Positions 10,462-29,590 of a stretch of DNA of 64,000 nt are shown piece after piece. Every line of letters starts with the position of its first letter. Positions within the stretch are counted from its first letter, which is position 1. Source of the DNA: Amorphochlora amoebiformis (lineage: Eukaryota > Cercozoa > Chlorarachniophyceae); contig BAAHQB010000399.1 of NCBI GenBank assembly GCA_054601695.1, forward strand, positions 1 to 64,000, read 5' to 3'. The notes below the pieces were generated by a model. That model saw nothing but the letters and a program-made list of their open reading frames with translations. It had not been told where the DNA came from and did not search any database. A program made the position numbers and the translations under genes.

Positions 10462-11078
10462 TATATGTTGTTAGTTTGCCAGCGGTTTCAAATAGTATGA
10501 CCTGTTGATGAGTATATTTAACGTGAGCACAGTTTGCCACATGCATTCAGATTTAAAGCAAATTACCCTACACACACTTGTGCATACAGATTAACACAAG
10601 TTCGGTGCGCAGCAGCTCAAGCTTTACCACTGAAATATATATTATCAAAACACAACAACAGAAGCTTGGTCCGGGAAGCCTTACCTCGCTGAACTGCTGC
10701 TGGAACTTCTTGATTTAAGAAACTACCAAACAGAATAAAACTGGGAAAACGAACCCGAAGAAATAAATATTTGAATATATTAGAGAATAGATAAGGAACC
10801 TTAGGGGAACAAGAACATTAGGCATGGACACATAGATAAGAAATATGAAATTCAAATCTAGACTATCGAGGATCCAGCGTATGATACCCCTCGTCGTACT
10901 ACTACTAGATACGTCAACTAGAAACAATAATGTATACGGTTTATCTACTGGATACTACAATGCAGACCACAACACATCATATATATATATATATATCTCG
11001 AGAACATAAATAACAAACAATATCTAGAATATGGCCAGTATTGATCATAATCATCTCGACAGATACAAACACACACAC

Positions 11079-11150
<72 letters not shown>

Positions 11151-11439
11151 TGACATCATGATGTACAGTTGCATAGTCCACATATATATATGTAACAATC
11201 ACATAAATCCAGTACACAGATAAACATACATAGTAGCAGCTATAATGACACGCCAACAAGCTAGTTAGGCTAGACAGAATCTAGAGAATATTCAGCGATA
11301 GTTAGTTGACCCACTCTGCCAAGGTAAAGCTGATACAAACATGTAAATGTATGACGCGAAGCGATAACTATCAATGCCAGTGTGACACGTATACGTACGT
11401 GCACGTCCGTACATGTACTACTGCGCTCCAGAAAGTAGA

Positions 11440-11470
<31 letters not shown>

Positions 11471-11556
11471 CTAGATATATATATATATATATATATATAT
11501 CATATATGTGTATATCTTATATATGTGTATGTATATGTGTATATATGTATGTATAT

Positions 11557-11635
<79 letters not shown>
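10420..11635. other. Spacer with TA arrays
   Basis: (TA)n at about 10421-10465, 11082-11150 and 11440-11635. The remaining unique DNA (about 10466-11080 and 11151-11440) has no supported gene. At 11325-11370 there is a degenerate fragment resembling the AAGGTAAAGCTGATAC...GACGCGAAGCG segment of the neighbouring mobile elements. Confidence 0.6.
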
Positions 11636-11638
<3 letters not shown>

Positions 11639-11640
<2 letters not shown>

Positions 11641-11980
11641 GTCTCCGAGGGCCGACAACACCACGAGCTCAAGGAGTCTACCATAGGGGGTATCATCCGC
11701 CGCCGTGTCATCCAGTATATTTCTGGCCGTAATTTACGCCTCACATCACCCGTGCCTGCAGCGCCAGTTACAAAATCGCGTACGGCGTTCCCCGGGACAC
11801 GGTGAAAATGATCGGCAATTGGACTACTGACGAAGCCTTCAACAAGCACTATCTGCGGGTCACATACCCGCCTGTCCACCATGCTCGGCTGACGGACGCA
11901 CTATGTCATGACTGGGCCATTGCTCGGGCACACCAGCTATATACTGCACAAAAGCTAACGACGACATCATCACAATAAGG
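11639..11980 (+). pseudogene. Second, inverted copy of the tyrosine-recombinase C-terminal region (frameshifted)
   Basis: The sequence is the reverse complement of about 8720-9062 with few differences. It encodes [20 protein letters not shown] and continues VIQYISGR, but one base is missing compared with the other copy near the ISGR codons, so the frame is lost before the H-x2-R box. The catalytic stretch is still readable in another frame. It is therefore a fragment and a dead copy, starting abruptly at the edge of a TA array. Confidence 0.75.
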
Positions 11981-12055
11981 TAAAGCTGATACGACGCGGA
12001 GCGTTAATTATCGAAGCGACACGTACTGCGAAGCAGGCAGTGGAGTGCCGATAAT

Positions 12056-12246
12056 AGTAAGCGTAGCATAGTAATCAGCGATAGCTTATTGTCCTGCCCA
12101 TTTACCCGCCCGAAACTATATTGTTTTGGCATCACAGATCTAGGCGGCACACATATTTCCTTGCGAATTATTAATATTATGTCGGCAATTTATCAGAGAT
12201 TGTATCATCACAATAAGCTATCGCTGATTACTATGCTACGCTTACT
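12056..12246. mobile_element. 191-bp MITE-like element, copy B (inverted relative to copy A)
   Basis: Termini at 12056-12092 and 12210-12246 are 37-bp perfect inverted repeats identical to those of copy A. The interior is the reverse complement of copy A with a few substitutions. With the recombinase fragment in front, 11639-12246 as a whole mirrors 8457-9062. Confidence 0.8.
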
Positions 12247-13442
<1,196 letters not shown>

Positions 13443-13538
13443 AGCCAAGCCGGGAATCGAACCCAGCATGACGAGGGTGATTAATACATTGATTAATTTT
13501 CTACATCCCCATCATCCACACCAATTGTGGTCTCAGCT
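13443..13538 (-). tRNA. tRNA-like locus (tRNA with an odd anticodon region, tRNA pseudogene, or tRNA-derived SINE head)
   Basis: On the minus strand the 5' end AGCTGAG pairs with the 3' end CTTGGCT (7 bp, two G-T pairs). A D-arm CCAC-AATTGGT-GTGG and a canonical T-arm CTGGG-TTCGATT-CCCGG (an intact B box) are present. TTTT follows the 3' end after one base, as for a Pol III terminator. The stem TGATG/CGTCA could be the anticodon stem, but about 36 nt lie between its arms and only two bases separate it from the T-arm, so no anticodon can be assigned. An intron, or degeneration into a SINE, would explain this. Confidence 0.45.
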
Positions 13539-13643
13539 TTTTTTTTTTTTTGTGTGTGTGCCGGAGTATCCTAACTACATATGTGCATGCATGTCAACGC
13601 ATAATTGTCCATGTATGGGCTAACATGGCATTATGCAAAACAA

Positions 13644-13700
<57 letters not shown>

Positions 13701-13971
13701 AAAAAAAAAGCCCGCCCAGGACTTGCAAAAAAAAAGCATGGGTGAGGTTGTCGAAGAATATCCGAAATCCTAAAGGAAAAAAAGCACAAAGTCAATGTTA
13801 ACCTCGGAACAACTTTAGTCAAAGGTATATCATATTATCAGTTAAACTATTTACGATTGATATATACGTATGTGACTACGTGTAAATGCATAACATGCAG
13901 GTAAATATATAACGAATATATGTACATACACACATACACACGTATAATATATACTTACATATATATAGTAT

Positions 13972-14026
<55 letters not shown>

Positions 14027-14922
14027 CACGTATGTACATGTGTGTGTGTGGGTAGCTTTACATCGTGGTCCGACAGTCTGTGATCTTGACGACGATCAAG
14101 CCATAAAATGAATTCACTGGATCCCCGTAAAACGGGGGCAGTTACTGAGAGAATGAAAATGATGAAATTCACCGGATCTGTAAACAGGTGCGGTTACTCA
14201 AGGATTAACAAACATTCACCGAATCCCTGTCGAAACAGGTGCGGGTACTCAAGGGAGGTATGAACTAGTAGAATCGAAGATGCAATATTTGGAGGCCAAG
14301 TGACGACGGTTTCGGATTCGCGAGTCTCCCAGCGCAAGTGCTTGTGCGTGCGTTTGTGGGTGTATGCATATGCTGCGTAATACAATCGTGCACGCGAATG
14401 TGGATTAGTGGATATGTGCTCCGACACACGTGTGGGGGCAAACACAGAAAATCCATTATGGGGAAAAACCGTGCATCACGGAAAAACCATTATGGGAAAA
14501 AACCGTGCATGACGGAAATCCATTATGGGGAAAACCGTGCATCACGGAAAAACCATTATGGGGAAAAAACCGTGCATCTATTATTGTTAACTACAAGGGA
14601 GAGGGGTATGAATCCTAGCTAAAAAAATGCCTGGGCGGGCAAAAGAAAAAAAAACCTTACACTTCGCCGATGCCTGGAACATACACAGGAAGACACAGCT
14701 AGAGAGAAAGAAAGACAGAAAGAGAAAGAGAGAGAGGGAAAAAGAAAAGAGAGTGAGAGATAGGGAGAAAGAAAAGAGAGAGAGAGATTCATAAATAGCA
14801 CAGGAGAGGGTAAGAAACGACGTAAGTCAAACACATTCAAATCGTAAATCTACTTTACACACACAAACATAAATATTTATATGTATTATATGAAAATAAT
14901 ATATATATATATATATTATATG

Positions 14923-14962
<40 letters not shown>

Positions 14963-14974
14963 GTGTATATATTC

Positions 14975-15005
<31 letters not shown>

Positions 15006-15054
15006 TATATATATGTATATATGTACCGAACTTACAACGACGAATGGCGATCTC
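13539..15054. other. Spacer with an inverted poly(A)/GCCCGCCCAGG pair, TA, CA, GA tracts
   Basis: A (TA)n tract lies at 13648-13695. At 13696-13740 A-runs flank GCCCGCCCAGG; the reverse complement CCTGGGCGGGC flanked by A-runs is at about 14630-14652, so 13.7-14.65 kb may be a decayed element with inverted ends. 14430-14575 holds degenerate repeats of CCATTATGGGGAAAAACCGT. 14695-14790 is GA-rich and 14880-15025 is TA-rich. No gene supported. Confidence 0.5.
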
Positions 15055-15300
15055 CCGTTGAAGGTATCTTGATTATACCAACACCAACACACTCAATCAC
15101 ACATACATACACACACACCAACAACCTATCTTGATTATACCAACACCAACACACTCAATCACACATACATACACACCAAGAATCAAGCTATCTTGATTAT
15201 ACCAACACCAACACACTCAATCACACATACATACACACACACCAACAACACCAACACACTCAATCACACATACATACACACACACCAACAAGGTAAACAC
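15055..15300. repeat. Minisatellite, about 62-bp unit
   Basis: ATCTTGATTATACCAACACC begins units near 15066, 15127 and 15190, each followed by CACACTCAATCACACATACA; a fourth partial unit ends near 15290. Confidence 0.85.
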
Positions 15301-15359
15301 ACATACATCCATTCAAAAACATAACACATATATACATACATACATACACACATATATGC

Positions 15360-15615
15360 ACACAAACATACAAACCCAGTCCCCATTAACCCCAGGCAGA
15401 CTTACGGCCGCTAGCCCACCCGGGACATGCACCCACACCATGCACATCAACATGCACATGCAGTCAAACAAACACATGCATAATGATTCAAATTTTAACG
15501 TTAGGAACTTATCGTTTCGAACGCCTCTACCATTGCTCATTTCAATATACGCACCCTTCGCACAACCCATAACACGAACAACCGAACTATATATATATAT
15601 ACATTCAATATATAC

Positions 15616-15648
<33 letters not shown>

Positions 15649-15905
15649 ATATATATATATTACATGTGTGCATATAATTTGATGAACATGGTAACATCCC
15701 CGACCCTCTTAGAAACCCAGGTGAGCTTACGGCCGCTAGCCTACCCGGGACATGCACCCACAAGCATACACATGCGCATGCACATTCCGTTAAACATAGA
15801 TATGCATTATTATAACGTTAAAGTTAGGAGCTTATGTTTTCAAACACCCGTACAATCGATCCAACACGAACACACAAACCTACAATATGCCTAGGGAAAT
15901 ATATA

Positions 15906-15966
<61 letters not shown>

Positions 15967-16059
15967 ATGCGTATACATGTATGAATGCAACATGCATATA
16001 TTCATACATAAGAGATTTACAGACAGGAACACACGCACAAGCCATAACACGCACAACTC

Positions 16060-16139
<80 letters not shown>

Positions 16140-16382
16140 CATACATGTATGAATATATTAAACATGGCAACATCCCCGACCCTCTTAGAAACCCGGGCGG
16201 GCTTACGGCCGCTAGCCTACCCGGGACATGCACCCACAAGCATACACATGCGCATGCACATTCCGTCAAACATAGATATGCATTATTATTAACGTTAAAG
16301 TTAGAAGCTTATCTTTTCAGACATCCGTACAATCGATCCAACACGAACATACAAACCTACAATATGTCTATAAAAATATATT

Positions 16383-16441
<59 letters not shown>

Positions 16442-16544
16442 ATGTGTGTGTATGCGTATACATGTATGAATGCAACATGCATATATTCATACATAAGAGA
16501 TTTACAGACAGGAACACACGCACAAGCCATAACACGCAGAACTC

Positions 16545-16625
<81 letters not shown>

Positions 16626-16859
16626 ATATATATATATTAAACATGGCAACATCCCCGACCCTCTTAGAAACCCGGGCGGGCTTACGGCCGCTAGCCTACC
16701 CGGGACATGCACCCACAAGCATACACATGCGCATGCACATTCCGTCAAACATAGATATGCATTATTATTAACGTTAAAGTTAGAAGCTTATCTTTTCAAA
16801 CACCCGTACAATCGATCCAACACGAACACACAAACCTACAATATGCCTAGGAAAATACA

Positions 16860-16958
<99 letters not shown>

Positions 16959-17367
16959 ATGCGTATACATGTATGAATGCAACATGCATATATTCATACA
17001 TAAGAGATTTACAGACAGGAAGACACGCACAAGCCATAACACGCAGAACTCAACTATATATATATATATATACAAATATACATTATATATACACCTATAT
17101 ATATTATATACATACATGTATGAATATATTAGACATGGCAACATCCCCGACCCTCTTAGAAACCCGGGCGGGCTTACGGCCGCTAGCCTACCCGGGACAT
17201 GCACCCACAAGCATACACATGCGCATGCACATTCCGTCAAACATATATATGCATTATTATTAACGTTAAAGTTAGAAGCTTATCTTTTCAGACATCCGTA
17301 CAATCGATCCAACACGAACATACAAACCTACAATATGCCTAGGAAAATACATTCGTATATATATATG

Positions 17368-17420
<53 letters not shown>

Positions 17421-17553
17421 ATTTGTGTGTATGCGTATACATGTATGAATGCAACATGCATATATTCATACATAAGAGATTTACAGACAGGAAGACACGC
17501 ACAAGCCATAACACGCAGAACTCAACCATATATATATATATACAAATATACAT

Positions 17554-17597
<44 letters not shown>

Positions 17598-17967
17598 GTA
17601 TGAATATATTAAACATGGCCCTCCCCCCCTCAACTAGCCTACCCGGGACATGCACCCACAAGCATACACATGCGCATGCACATTCCGTCAAACATATATA
17701 TGCATTATTATTAACGTTAAAGTTAGAAGCTTATCTTTTCAAACACCCGTACAATCGATCCAACACGAACACACAAACCTACAATATGCCTAGGAAAATA
17801 CATTCATATATATATATATATATGTATATATATGTATATATATATATATATAGATTTGTATGCGTCTGTGTATGCGTATACATGTATGAATGCAACATGC
17901 ATATATTCATACATAAGAGATTTACAGACAGGAACACACGCACAAGCCATAACACGCACAACTCAAC

Positions 17968-17999
<32 letters not shown>

Positions 18000-18280
18000 T
18001 ATATACAAATATACATTATATATACATATATATTATATATATACATGTATGAATATATTAAACATGGCAACATCCCCGACCCTCTTAGAAACCCGGGCGG
18101 GCTTACGGCCGCTAGCCTACCCGGGACATGCACCCACAAGCATAAACATGCGCATGCACATTCCGTCAAACATAGATATGCATTATTATTAACGTTAAAG
18201 TTAGAAGCTTATCTTTTCAAACACCCGTACAATCGATCCAACACGAACACACAAACCTACAATATGCCTAGGAAAATACA

Positions 18281-18361
<81 letters not shown>

Positions 18362-18715
18362 ATGCGTATACATGTATGAATGCAACATGCATATATTCAT
18401 ACATAAGAGATTTACAGACAGGAACACACGCACAAGCCATAACACGCAGAACTCAACTATATATATATATATATATATACATATATATATACATAATATA
18501 TAATATACATGATATATATATATTATATATATATATATACATGTATGAATATATTAAACATGGCAACATCCCCGACCCTCTTAGAAACCCGGGCGGGCTT
18601 ACGGCCGCTAGCCTACCCGGGACATGCACCCACAAGCATACACATGCGCATGCACATTCCGTCAAACATAGATATGCATTATTATTAACGTTAAAGTTAG
18701 AAGCTTATCTTTTGA
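15360..18715. repeat. Macrosatellite with a period near 480 bp (about 7 units plus a diverged leading unit)
   Basis: The marker ACATGG(C/T)AACATCCCCGAC starts at 15686, 16162, 16641, 17133, 18062 and 18558, and an altered copy starts at 17613; intervals run from 449 to 496 bp. A diverged leading unit is seen around 15380. Each unit has a GC-rich core (CTTACGGCCGCTAGCCTACC), a block with AACGTTAAAGTTAGAAGCTT, a first (TA)n, a block with CATGTATGAATGCAACATGC, and a second (TA)n. Unit length varies mainly through TA number and one deletion at 17615-17640. The array ends sharply at 18715. Chained open frames across it are repeat translations. Confidence 0.93.
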
Positions 18716-18945
18716 AAGCTGCAGAACAAGATGCAGATGCAGACGCAGATGCAGATGCAGATGCAAATGCAGATGCAGCGTATTTGAAAGCTGCAGAACA
18801 AGATGCAGAACAAGATGCAGATGCAGATGCAGATGCAAATGCAAATGCAAATGCAGATGATGCAGTGTACGAGGCAACCACTCCCACTCTAGTAACACGT
18901 TACCTGACATTGGACCAAATTAAACACACTCAATATCTTGTATAA
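18716..18945. repeat. GCAGAT hexamer array with an open reading tail
   Basis: 18716-18867 is built of GATGCA/GCAGAT hexamers with two AAAGCTGCAGAACAAGATGC starts. On the plus strand it reads as Asp-Ala repeats and continues open through [20 protein letters not shown] to a stop at 18945. Whether this is a fragment of a real gene cannot be judged. Confidence 0.7.
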
Positions 18946-19982
<1,037 letters not shown>

Positions 19983-20430
19983 GAGACATACGCGGTAAGG
20001 TTTGGATTTTGACTTGGCTCCCTCTGGCTTTGGCTTTGGCTTTGGCTTTGGGTTTGCGTTGTGTTCTTTCTAGAAAGGCAAAGGAACTTAGTAAAGCATA
20101 TCAAGCATTAAAATGAGGTTTATGTGTCATTGGACTCAAAGGATGGTAACACTATAAGGGTACTGTACGAGGGCTAGCACTAGCTAATGGGCCACGTGTA
20201 CACGAGCTTTGAGTTTGTGTTTATGTGTGTGTGTGTGAATATGTGTGTTTGTGTGTTTGTGTTTGTGTGTGTATATTGGTGTGTGTGTGTGTAGTATTCA
20301 AACCTTGTGTTTGTTATTTTCGTTGTTGTTTGTACAGGTTCGTAGGTTGTTGTTGTTGGTAGGTTGTTTTGATTTGTGAGGGTGACGACGTTTGGCAAGC
20401 TTGGGCTTGTTGTGCGGTTTGTCAAGCTTG
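19983..20430. other. Spacer with GGCTTT and GT-rich tracts
   Basis: Repeats of GGCTTT lie near 20025-20053, and a GT-rich segment at 20215-20300. No gene supported. Confidence 0.5.
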
Positions 20431-20980
20431 TGACTGTTAAGCTTTAGTGGCTTATGAGGCTTGTCAATCCTGCTTGACTTTTGCGTTTTGTCAAGCTTGT
20501 TGGGTTTCTGGGGCTTCTCGTCAGCCTTATGCTTGCCGTGCTTGTGTCGGTTGTGAAGCTTGTCAAGCTTGTGTTGCTTTCGAGACTCTTCAAGCTTGTG
20601 TTTGTTATCAAGCTTGTCAAGCTTGTGTTGCTTTCGAGACTCTTCAAGCTCGTGTTCGTTATCAAGTTTGTTAAGCTTGTGTTTGTTATCAAGCTTGTCA
20701 AGCTTGTGTTTGTTATCAAGCTTGTCAAGCTTGTGTTGCTTTCGAGACTCGTTAAGGTTGTGTAGGTTGCGAGATTTAGGGTTGAGAAAGTTGTGTTGGA
20801 GACGTGGATTGTCAAGCTGTGGTAGATGATGAGGCTTGTCGAGCTTGTGTTCCTCATCAGCTTTGTGGAACGTCGGGTTGAAAACAATGGGCAAGCTTTC
20901 AGACTTGTCAAGATTGTGTTGCTTCTGAGACCTGCCAACCTTGTTTTGCTTCTCAGACTTGCCAACCTTCTTTTGCTTCT
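20430..20980. repeat. Minisatellite of CAAGCTTGT units; open low-complexity frame on the minus strand
   Basis: Degenerate units containing GTTATCAAGCTTGTCAAGCT and TTGCTTTCGAGACTC recur about every 45-55 bp. On the minus strand one frame (to a stop at 20298) stays open and reads [20 protein letters not shown] repeats, very rich in Lys, Leu, Asp and His. It could be an exon of a repetitive protein, but no flanking domain or splice-joined neighbour was found. Confidence 0.6.
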
Positions 20981-21479
<499 letters not shown>

Positions 21480-21480
<1 letters not shown>

Positions 21481-22080
21481 AAACCTTAGATTCGAGTTCG
21501 GGTTGCGTTTGTAGTTTGTATTTGTATTCGTTTGGCAGTTCAGGTTCGAGTTCTGGGTCTGGTTGAGATTTTAGCGTATTAGTTTCCAACCCAGCCTCGG
21601 ACTTGACAGCGCCGCGGTAGGTTGGAATGCCGACTGGAGCGCCGTTTACAGTGACGGTCGGAGTAGCTATGAGAGGCATGGCGAGACTTGTACTAGCGTC
21701 GGGTTTTGTCTTGAAGTTGATGCGCATTGTCGGAGGTGACTTGGAGGTGTTGGGCATCGTCGGGTTTGTCTTGAAGTTGATGCGCAATGTTGGAGGCGTC
21801 TTGAAGGTGTTGGGCATCGTCGGGTTTGTCTTCAAGTTGATGCGCATTTGTCGGAGGTGTCTTGGAGGTGTTGACCATCGTCGGAGGTGTCTTCAAGTTG
21901 ATGCGTTTTGACGGAGGTGCCTTGAAGGTGTTGGGCATCGTCGGAGGTGTCTTGAAGTTGATGCGCATTGTCGGAGGTGTCTTGGAGGTGTTGAGCATAG
22001 TCGGTGTGTTCAAGTTGATGCGCATTGTTGGAGGTGTCTTGAAGGTGGTGTTGATCGTCAGGGGTGTCTTGAAGGTCAGG
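21480..22080. repeat. Minisatellite with GTTGATGCGCATTGTCGGAG units
   Basis: Units of about 50-60 bp containing TTGAAGTTGATGCGCATTGT, GGAGGTGTCTTGGAGGTGTT and GGGCATCGTCGG, about nine copies between 21710 and 22060. All three minus-strand frames are open over parts of it (PTMRINFKTPPTMPNTFK in one, DDAQHLQDTSDNAHQLQ in another), and unit-length changes shift frames, so a coding role is doubtful. Confidence 0.75.
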
Positions 22081-23576
22081 GTCGTCGTCGCGGTTGATGA
22101 GTTTAAGTTGATGGGTATCGTCGGACCACCTGGACCAGCTGGATTCGTCCTTGAAATCAAAGATATTAGCACGAAGGGTTTCACTTACCTGGGACATATC
22201 GACCATCTCGATTGCACTGAGACCCTGACCCTCATGGGAAGGAGGGCTGAGGCGAGGCTGAGGGTTAGTCGTAGTCCAACCAACCCAGGACGCTGCCTGA
22301 GAGAAGTGCAGTACAAGTTTAGTGTTGTAGTGGGTTGGTGAGAAGAACAACTGTAGAAGAACAACTGGATTGAAATCATAAAGACTGGGGCTCTGTCATC
22401 GTCAGCAAAACTTGCTGTGAGTACGCACGTATATGAGATAGTGTGTCGATAGCATGGGGTACTACCTGAGCAGCAACAGGGTTGTTAAATCGGGCCAAAG
22501 TCTGCGAAATGCATAACAGGATGAGAAATATCCAACTTGTGTTACTTTACCACGTTCTCGTGGCCAGATTTGACGATAGATGGTCTCTAAATGGTAGTTA
22601 CCTGGTCGACATTGGCCTTCAACTGGCGCAAGCCCCCGAGGAGGGATGCAAGGGAAAAACTCTTGGAGAGCGCGGTAGGCATAGGATGCTGGTTGTTTCG
22701 ACACAGGGTGAAATCTGGCGAAAGGGCGGGGAATATAATATCTTGCATGTGAACAAAACGCTACCCGCGCGTGGCGGCATAAATTGGCCTGAGAGTTGTT
22801 AAAACCGACGCCGGCGACGTATTAATTTGGAAACGGGTATATATACGTTCTAGACGTTGGGAGAGAGTTGGGGAGTTTCGCCAATATATGACCGGGCCGC
22901 GGGCCAGCGGCTATGTTGTTCCACGGCTACATGCGGTGGTATTACTGACAACATTAGTGCTCGCATGCACTCGATCCATTCTATTAGGCTAGTCTAGTGG
23001 GCGAGGTCTGGAAAGGTCTAGTGTAGGTAAATCCTGCTGGATCTTGGGCAACTTGAGGTACAGCTTAAGATTCCGATGGGAAAAGACTCCAACCCACTAG
23101 CGTACTCGACCACTGACATTTAGTTGAATTCAAACGAGAATCGCATCCATGTTGTATTCTGGCCTAATAGTACCATTAGGGTCTACATTTGTTTTAGATG
23201 AAAGGTGATGTAATTGGTCCAGGTTGTCATAGTGCGGTCTCGCTACTACGCTACCTCAGCGCGTTCCCGAATTTCCAATTCATCATCATTTAAGATTTTA
23301 AATCAAAACAACAGTGGAGCCACAGGAGCCGCCCTAGGCCATAGGAGACCATATACCCACCAAATACAACTAAACAGTTTTGAAGACAGGATTCCATTGA
23401 TAGGCTTCTTTTGTGTATCCTGGAATCTCCCCTCCCACGTCTTACTCTCGCATTATCCGACTCACTCAGAGAATGTGCGATATCGAGAGATGATGAAATG
23501 ACCAACAACGGACAACACTAACCTATTTCATACACTCAGAAACCGAATTGTGCAGCAACTATGCTTGTTTATAAAC

Positions 23577-23640
<64 letters not shown>

Positions 23641-24240
23641 ATATATGTCACCTCCATTGAGGTCTCCATCGCAAACTTATGAGCCTGTAACAACTCGATG
23701 AGTCCATCATATAAACCATCGTTCACAGCTGCTCTGTCTGTCTATCTGTCTCTCTCTCTCTCTTTCTTTCTGTCCGCACATATTTTCACCAGGCGTATTG
23801 TCTGGAGGTCGTTGGGTTGATCGACGTCTTGTTCAGCAAACAGAAACGACGCTCACAGCTTTGTTCTAGTAGAAGCTCGTGCTTCACATTCCACAAGGCC
23901 CTCGGAGCGTTTGTTGTGATTGTGGTGGTATTTGAGACTGCTAACGTGTCTGTCATCCGCTCTCACACTAACAGTTTAGAGTCTCTGCAGAAAAGCTGTG
24001 ATACCTTGCTTCCAACCGCATGAATGCACAAGCATCCTAAGTATCACTTCTTTCCCGCTGCCGCGGGAATGGACCGCCCTTTTACAAGTATCAGCACCCC
24101 AAATCTTTTTATATGGCCGAAATTATATATTATTCAGTATTGTGTATCTTTTCGGCGAATGTGAGCTAAAGATCAGGCCAGGCCAAAATGTATGTAGGGA
24201 GTAGATGATGAATGAGGTTATGAGTCTTAGGTATGAGTGG
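22080..24240. other. Normal-complexity spacer, no assignable gene
   Basis: About 2.1 kb of balanced composition, apart from a short (TA)n at 23580-23636. On the minus strand 22350-22085 is open and reads SETLRANIFDFKDESSWSRW before running into the minisatellite, which could be an exon end. Other open frames (22462-22802 and 23817-24204) show no recognisable family. Confidence 0.4.
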
Positions 24241-24647
24241 CAGTGAATGCATGTACTACTCATGTACTACCTACCCTCCTTACGACAAACACGAATGTGC
24301 TACCCTCATCACTTTGAATAAAATATGGCGTCACCACGACTGCTACACTTGTGCTATATAGCCTCATGACTTTGTATACAATACAATGTCACTACGACTG
24401 CTACTTTACTTACGAATGTGCTATATAGGCTCATGACTTGTATACGATATACTATCACTACGACTGCTACTTACTATTACTCTACTACCCGTGTGCTATA
24501 TAGGCTCATGACTTTGTATACAATATACTGAATATACTGTCACTACGACTGCTACTTACTCATGTGCTAGCTAGGCTCATGAATTTGTATACAATATACA
24601 ACTGTCAATAGTACTCAATACGACTACTACTCATGTGCTAGGCTCAT

Positions 24648-24713
<66 letters not shown>

Positions 24714-25150
24714 CAATACCCTTGTATAAATGTCTACTGCCACGGTACATCGCTAGCTGTCATATAATCATATATATCATTCATAATTAATACATTCTAT
24801 CATTCACCTGTCATATAATCATATATATCATTCATAATTAATGCATTCTATCATTCACCCGTCATATAATCATATCATTCATAATTAATACATTCTATCA
24901 TTCACCTGTCATATAATCATATCATTCATAATTAATGCATTCTATCATTCACCTGTCATATGATCATATATATCATTCATAATTAATGCATTCTATCATT
25001 CACCTGTCATATAATCATATATATCATTCATAATTAATACATTCTATCATTCACCCGTCATATAATCATATCATTTATAATTAATGCATTCTATCATTCA
25101 CCTGTGATATAATCATATCATTCATAATTAATACATTCTATCATTCATCT
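24240..25150. repeat. Two minisatellites
   Basis: 24290-24650 carries degenerate repeats of CTCATGACTTTGTATACAAT followed by CACTACGACTGCTAC. A (TA)n stretch is at 24655-24710. 24760-25150 carries about eight units of 45-51 bp containing GTCATATAATCATAT and ATTCATAATTAAT(A/G)CATTC, differing by one or two ATAT insertions. Confidence 0.85.
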
Positions 25151-28065
<2,915 letters not shown>

Positions 28066-28325
28066 AAGAAGCAGATGAGCAGATGAGCAGATGCTAGAGA
28101 TGAGCAGATGAGCAGATGCTAGAGATGAGCAGATGTTAGAGATGAGCAGATGCTAGAGATGAGCAGATGCTAGAGATGAGCAGATGAGCAGATGAGCAGA
28201 TGCTAGAGATGAGCAAATGCTAGAGATGAGCAGATGCTAGAGATGAGCAGATGCTAGAGATGAGCAGATGAGCAGATGAGCAGATGAGCAGATGAGCAGA
28301 TGAGCAGATGAGCAGATGAGAAGAT
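28066..28325. repeat. GATGAGCA / GATGCTAGA minisatellite
   Basis: Repeats of GATGAGCA and of the longer GATGCTAGAGATGAGCA alternate; the last 60 bp are a pure GATGAGCA 8-mer series. Confidence 0.9.
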
Positions 28326-28701
28326 GATCTCACGTGCCCTACTTTACACTTAGTAGACTCGGGAAAGAGACACTAGTACAATACAATGAGCGAGCGTTGT
28401 TGTCTAGGTTGTCTAGGTGTTGTCGACGCTTTTCATGTTGCACGCGGATCTGAGGATGCCAGCCACTGGTCTAGCTGGTCTGGGGATTCACCTACTACAC
28501 TAATGACAGAGCTCAGGAGAAACTGCGCCAAATAGCTAGATCTACCTAGCTTCCATATCTTCTCTCATGGAGGGGGACTAGGAAAAAAACGGGGGGAGGG
28601 GGAGGGGGCTTTTTTTTTGTTTTTGTTTCTGAGTAAAAATAAATATATTTTTTAGATGTTTCGTTCTCAAGTGCAATCCGTTTGGTGTGTTGAGTCTTGA
28701 G

Positions 28702-29375
28702 CTAGAATGCGGCATCGACGTTGAGCTGCGCGCCAAACTTGGGTTTGGCTGACAAGTTGTTCATGTTGGTCTTGGCGCCGAGGCGAAGACTAAGGCGGTC
28801 GACGAGCGGCCGGCTAAGCTCGAGGTCAACGTCTCCGTTGGTGGAGATGCCTGCCTTGGCAGTCACGCCATACGGCGCCGTGGTCTTGATGCCGGCGTGG
28901 AGAGCGGGGTTGTGACCCATGCCCGACATGGTGGCCGCGAGAGCGAGCTCCTCGTCGCCTATCTTGGTCGAGACGGTGGCTCGGCTGGCTGCACCCATAG
29001 CCTCAGTGGATGCAGAAATGGTGTAATCGTCCATTTTGTATTGGGCTCCGAGGGCCGAGGTTTTCTTTAGGTACGCAAGGCTCAGCTCCTGGGGGTTGAC
29101 CACGCCAGCGCCGACAAACTTGAGCTTGGGGTTGGCTTGGATGGCCAGGGATCCTTCGATCGCTCTAACGAAACATGGCATATTCAACTAGTAACCAAAT
29201 ATGTCATCATATTCAACTGGTTGTTACGAAACATGTGATATTCAACTAGTTACGAAACATGTGAAATTGAAAAGGTTTCTTAACATGTGATATTGAATTA
29301 GTTACGAAACATGGGTTACATATTCAACTACTACAACTCGTGTATAAATGTAGAACTTTTGAAATAGATACATAC

Positions 29376-29433
<58 letters not shown>

Positions 29434-29524
29434 GTATATATATATATATACATATATATTTTATGTGTGTGTGTGTTTATAGATTAAAATTGTAATATAT
29501 AACACACACACACACATATATATC

Positions 29525-29590
<66 letters not shown>

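Noticed and set aside
15887-18945. Chained open frames of 200-336 residues across the macrosatellite
   Set aside because: The same peptides recur once per repeat unit and are bridged only by TA repeats; they overlap frames on the other strand and show no domain.
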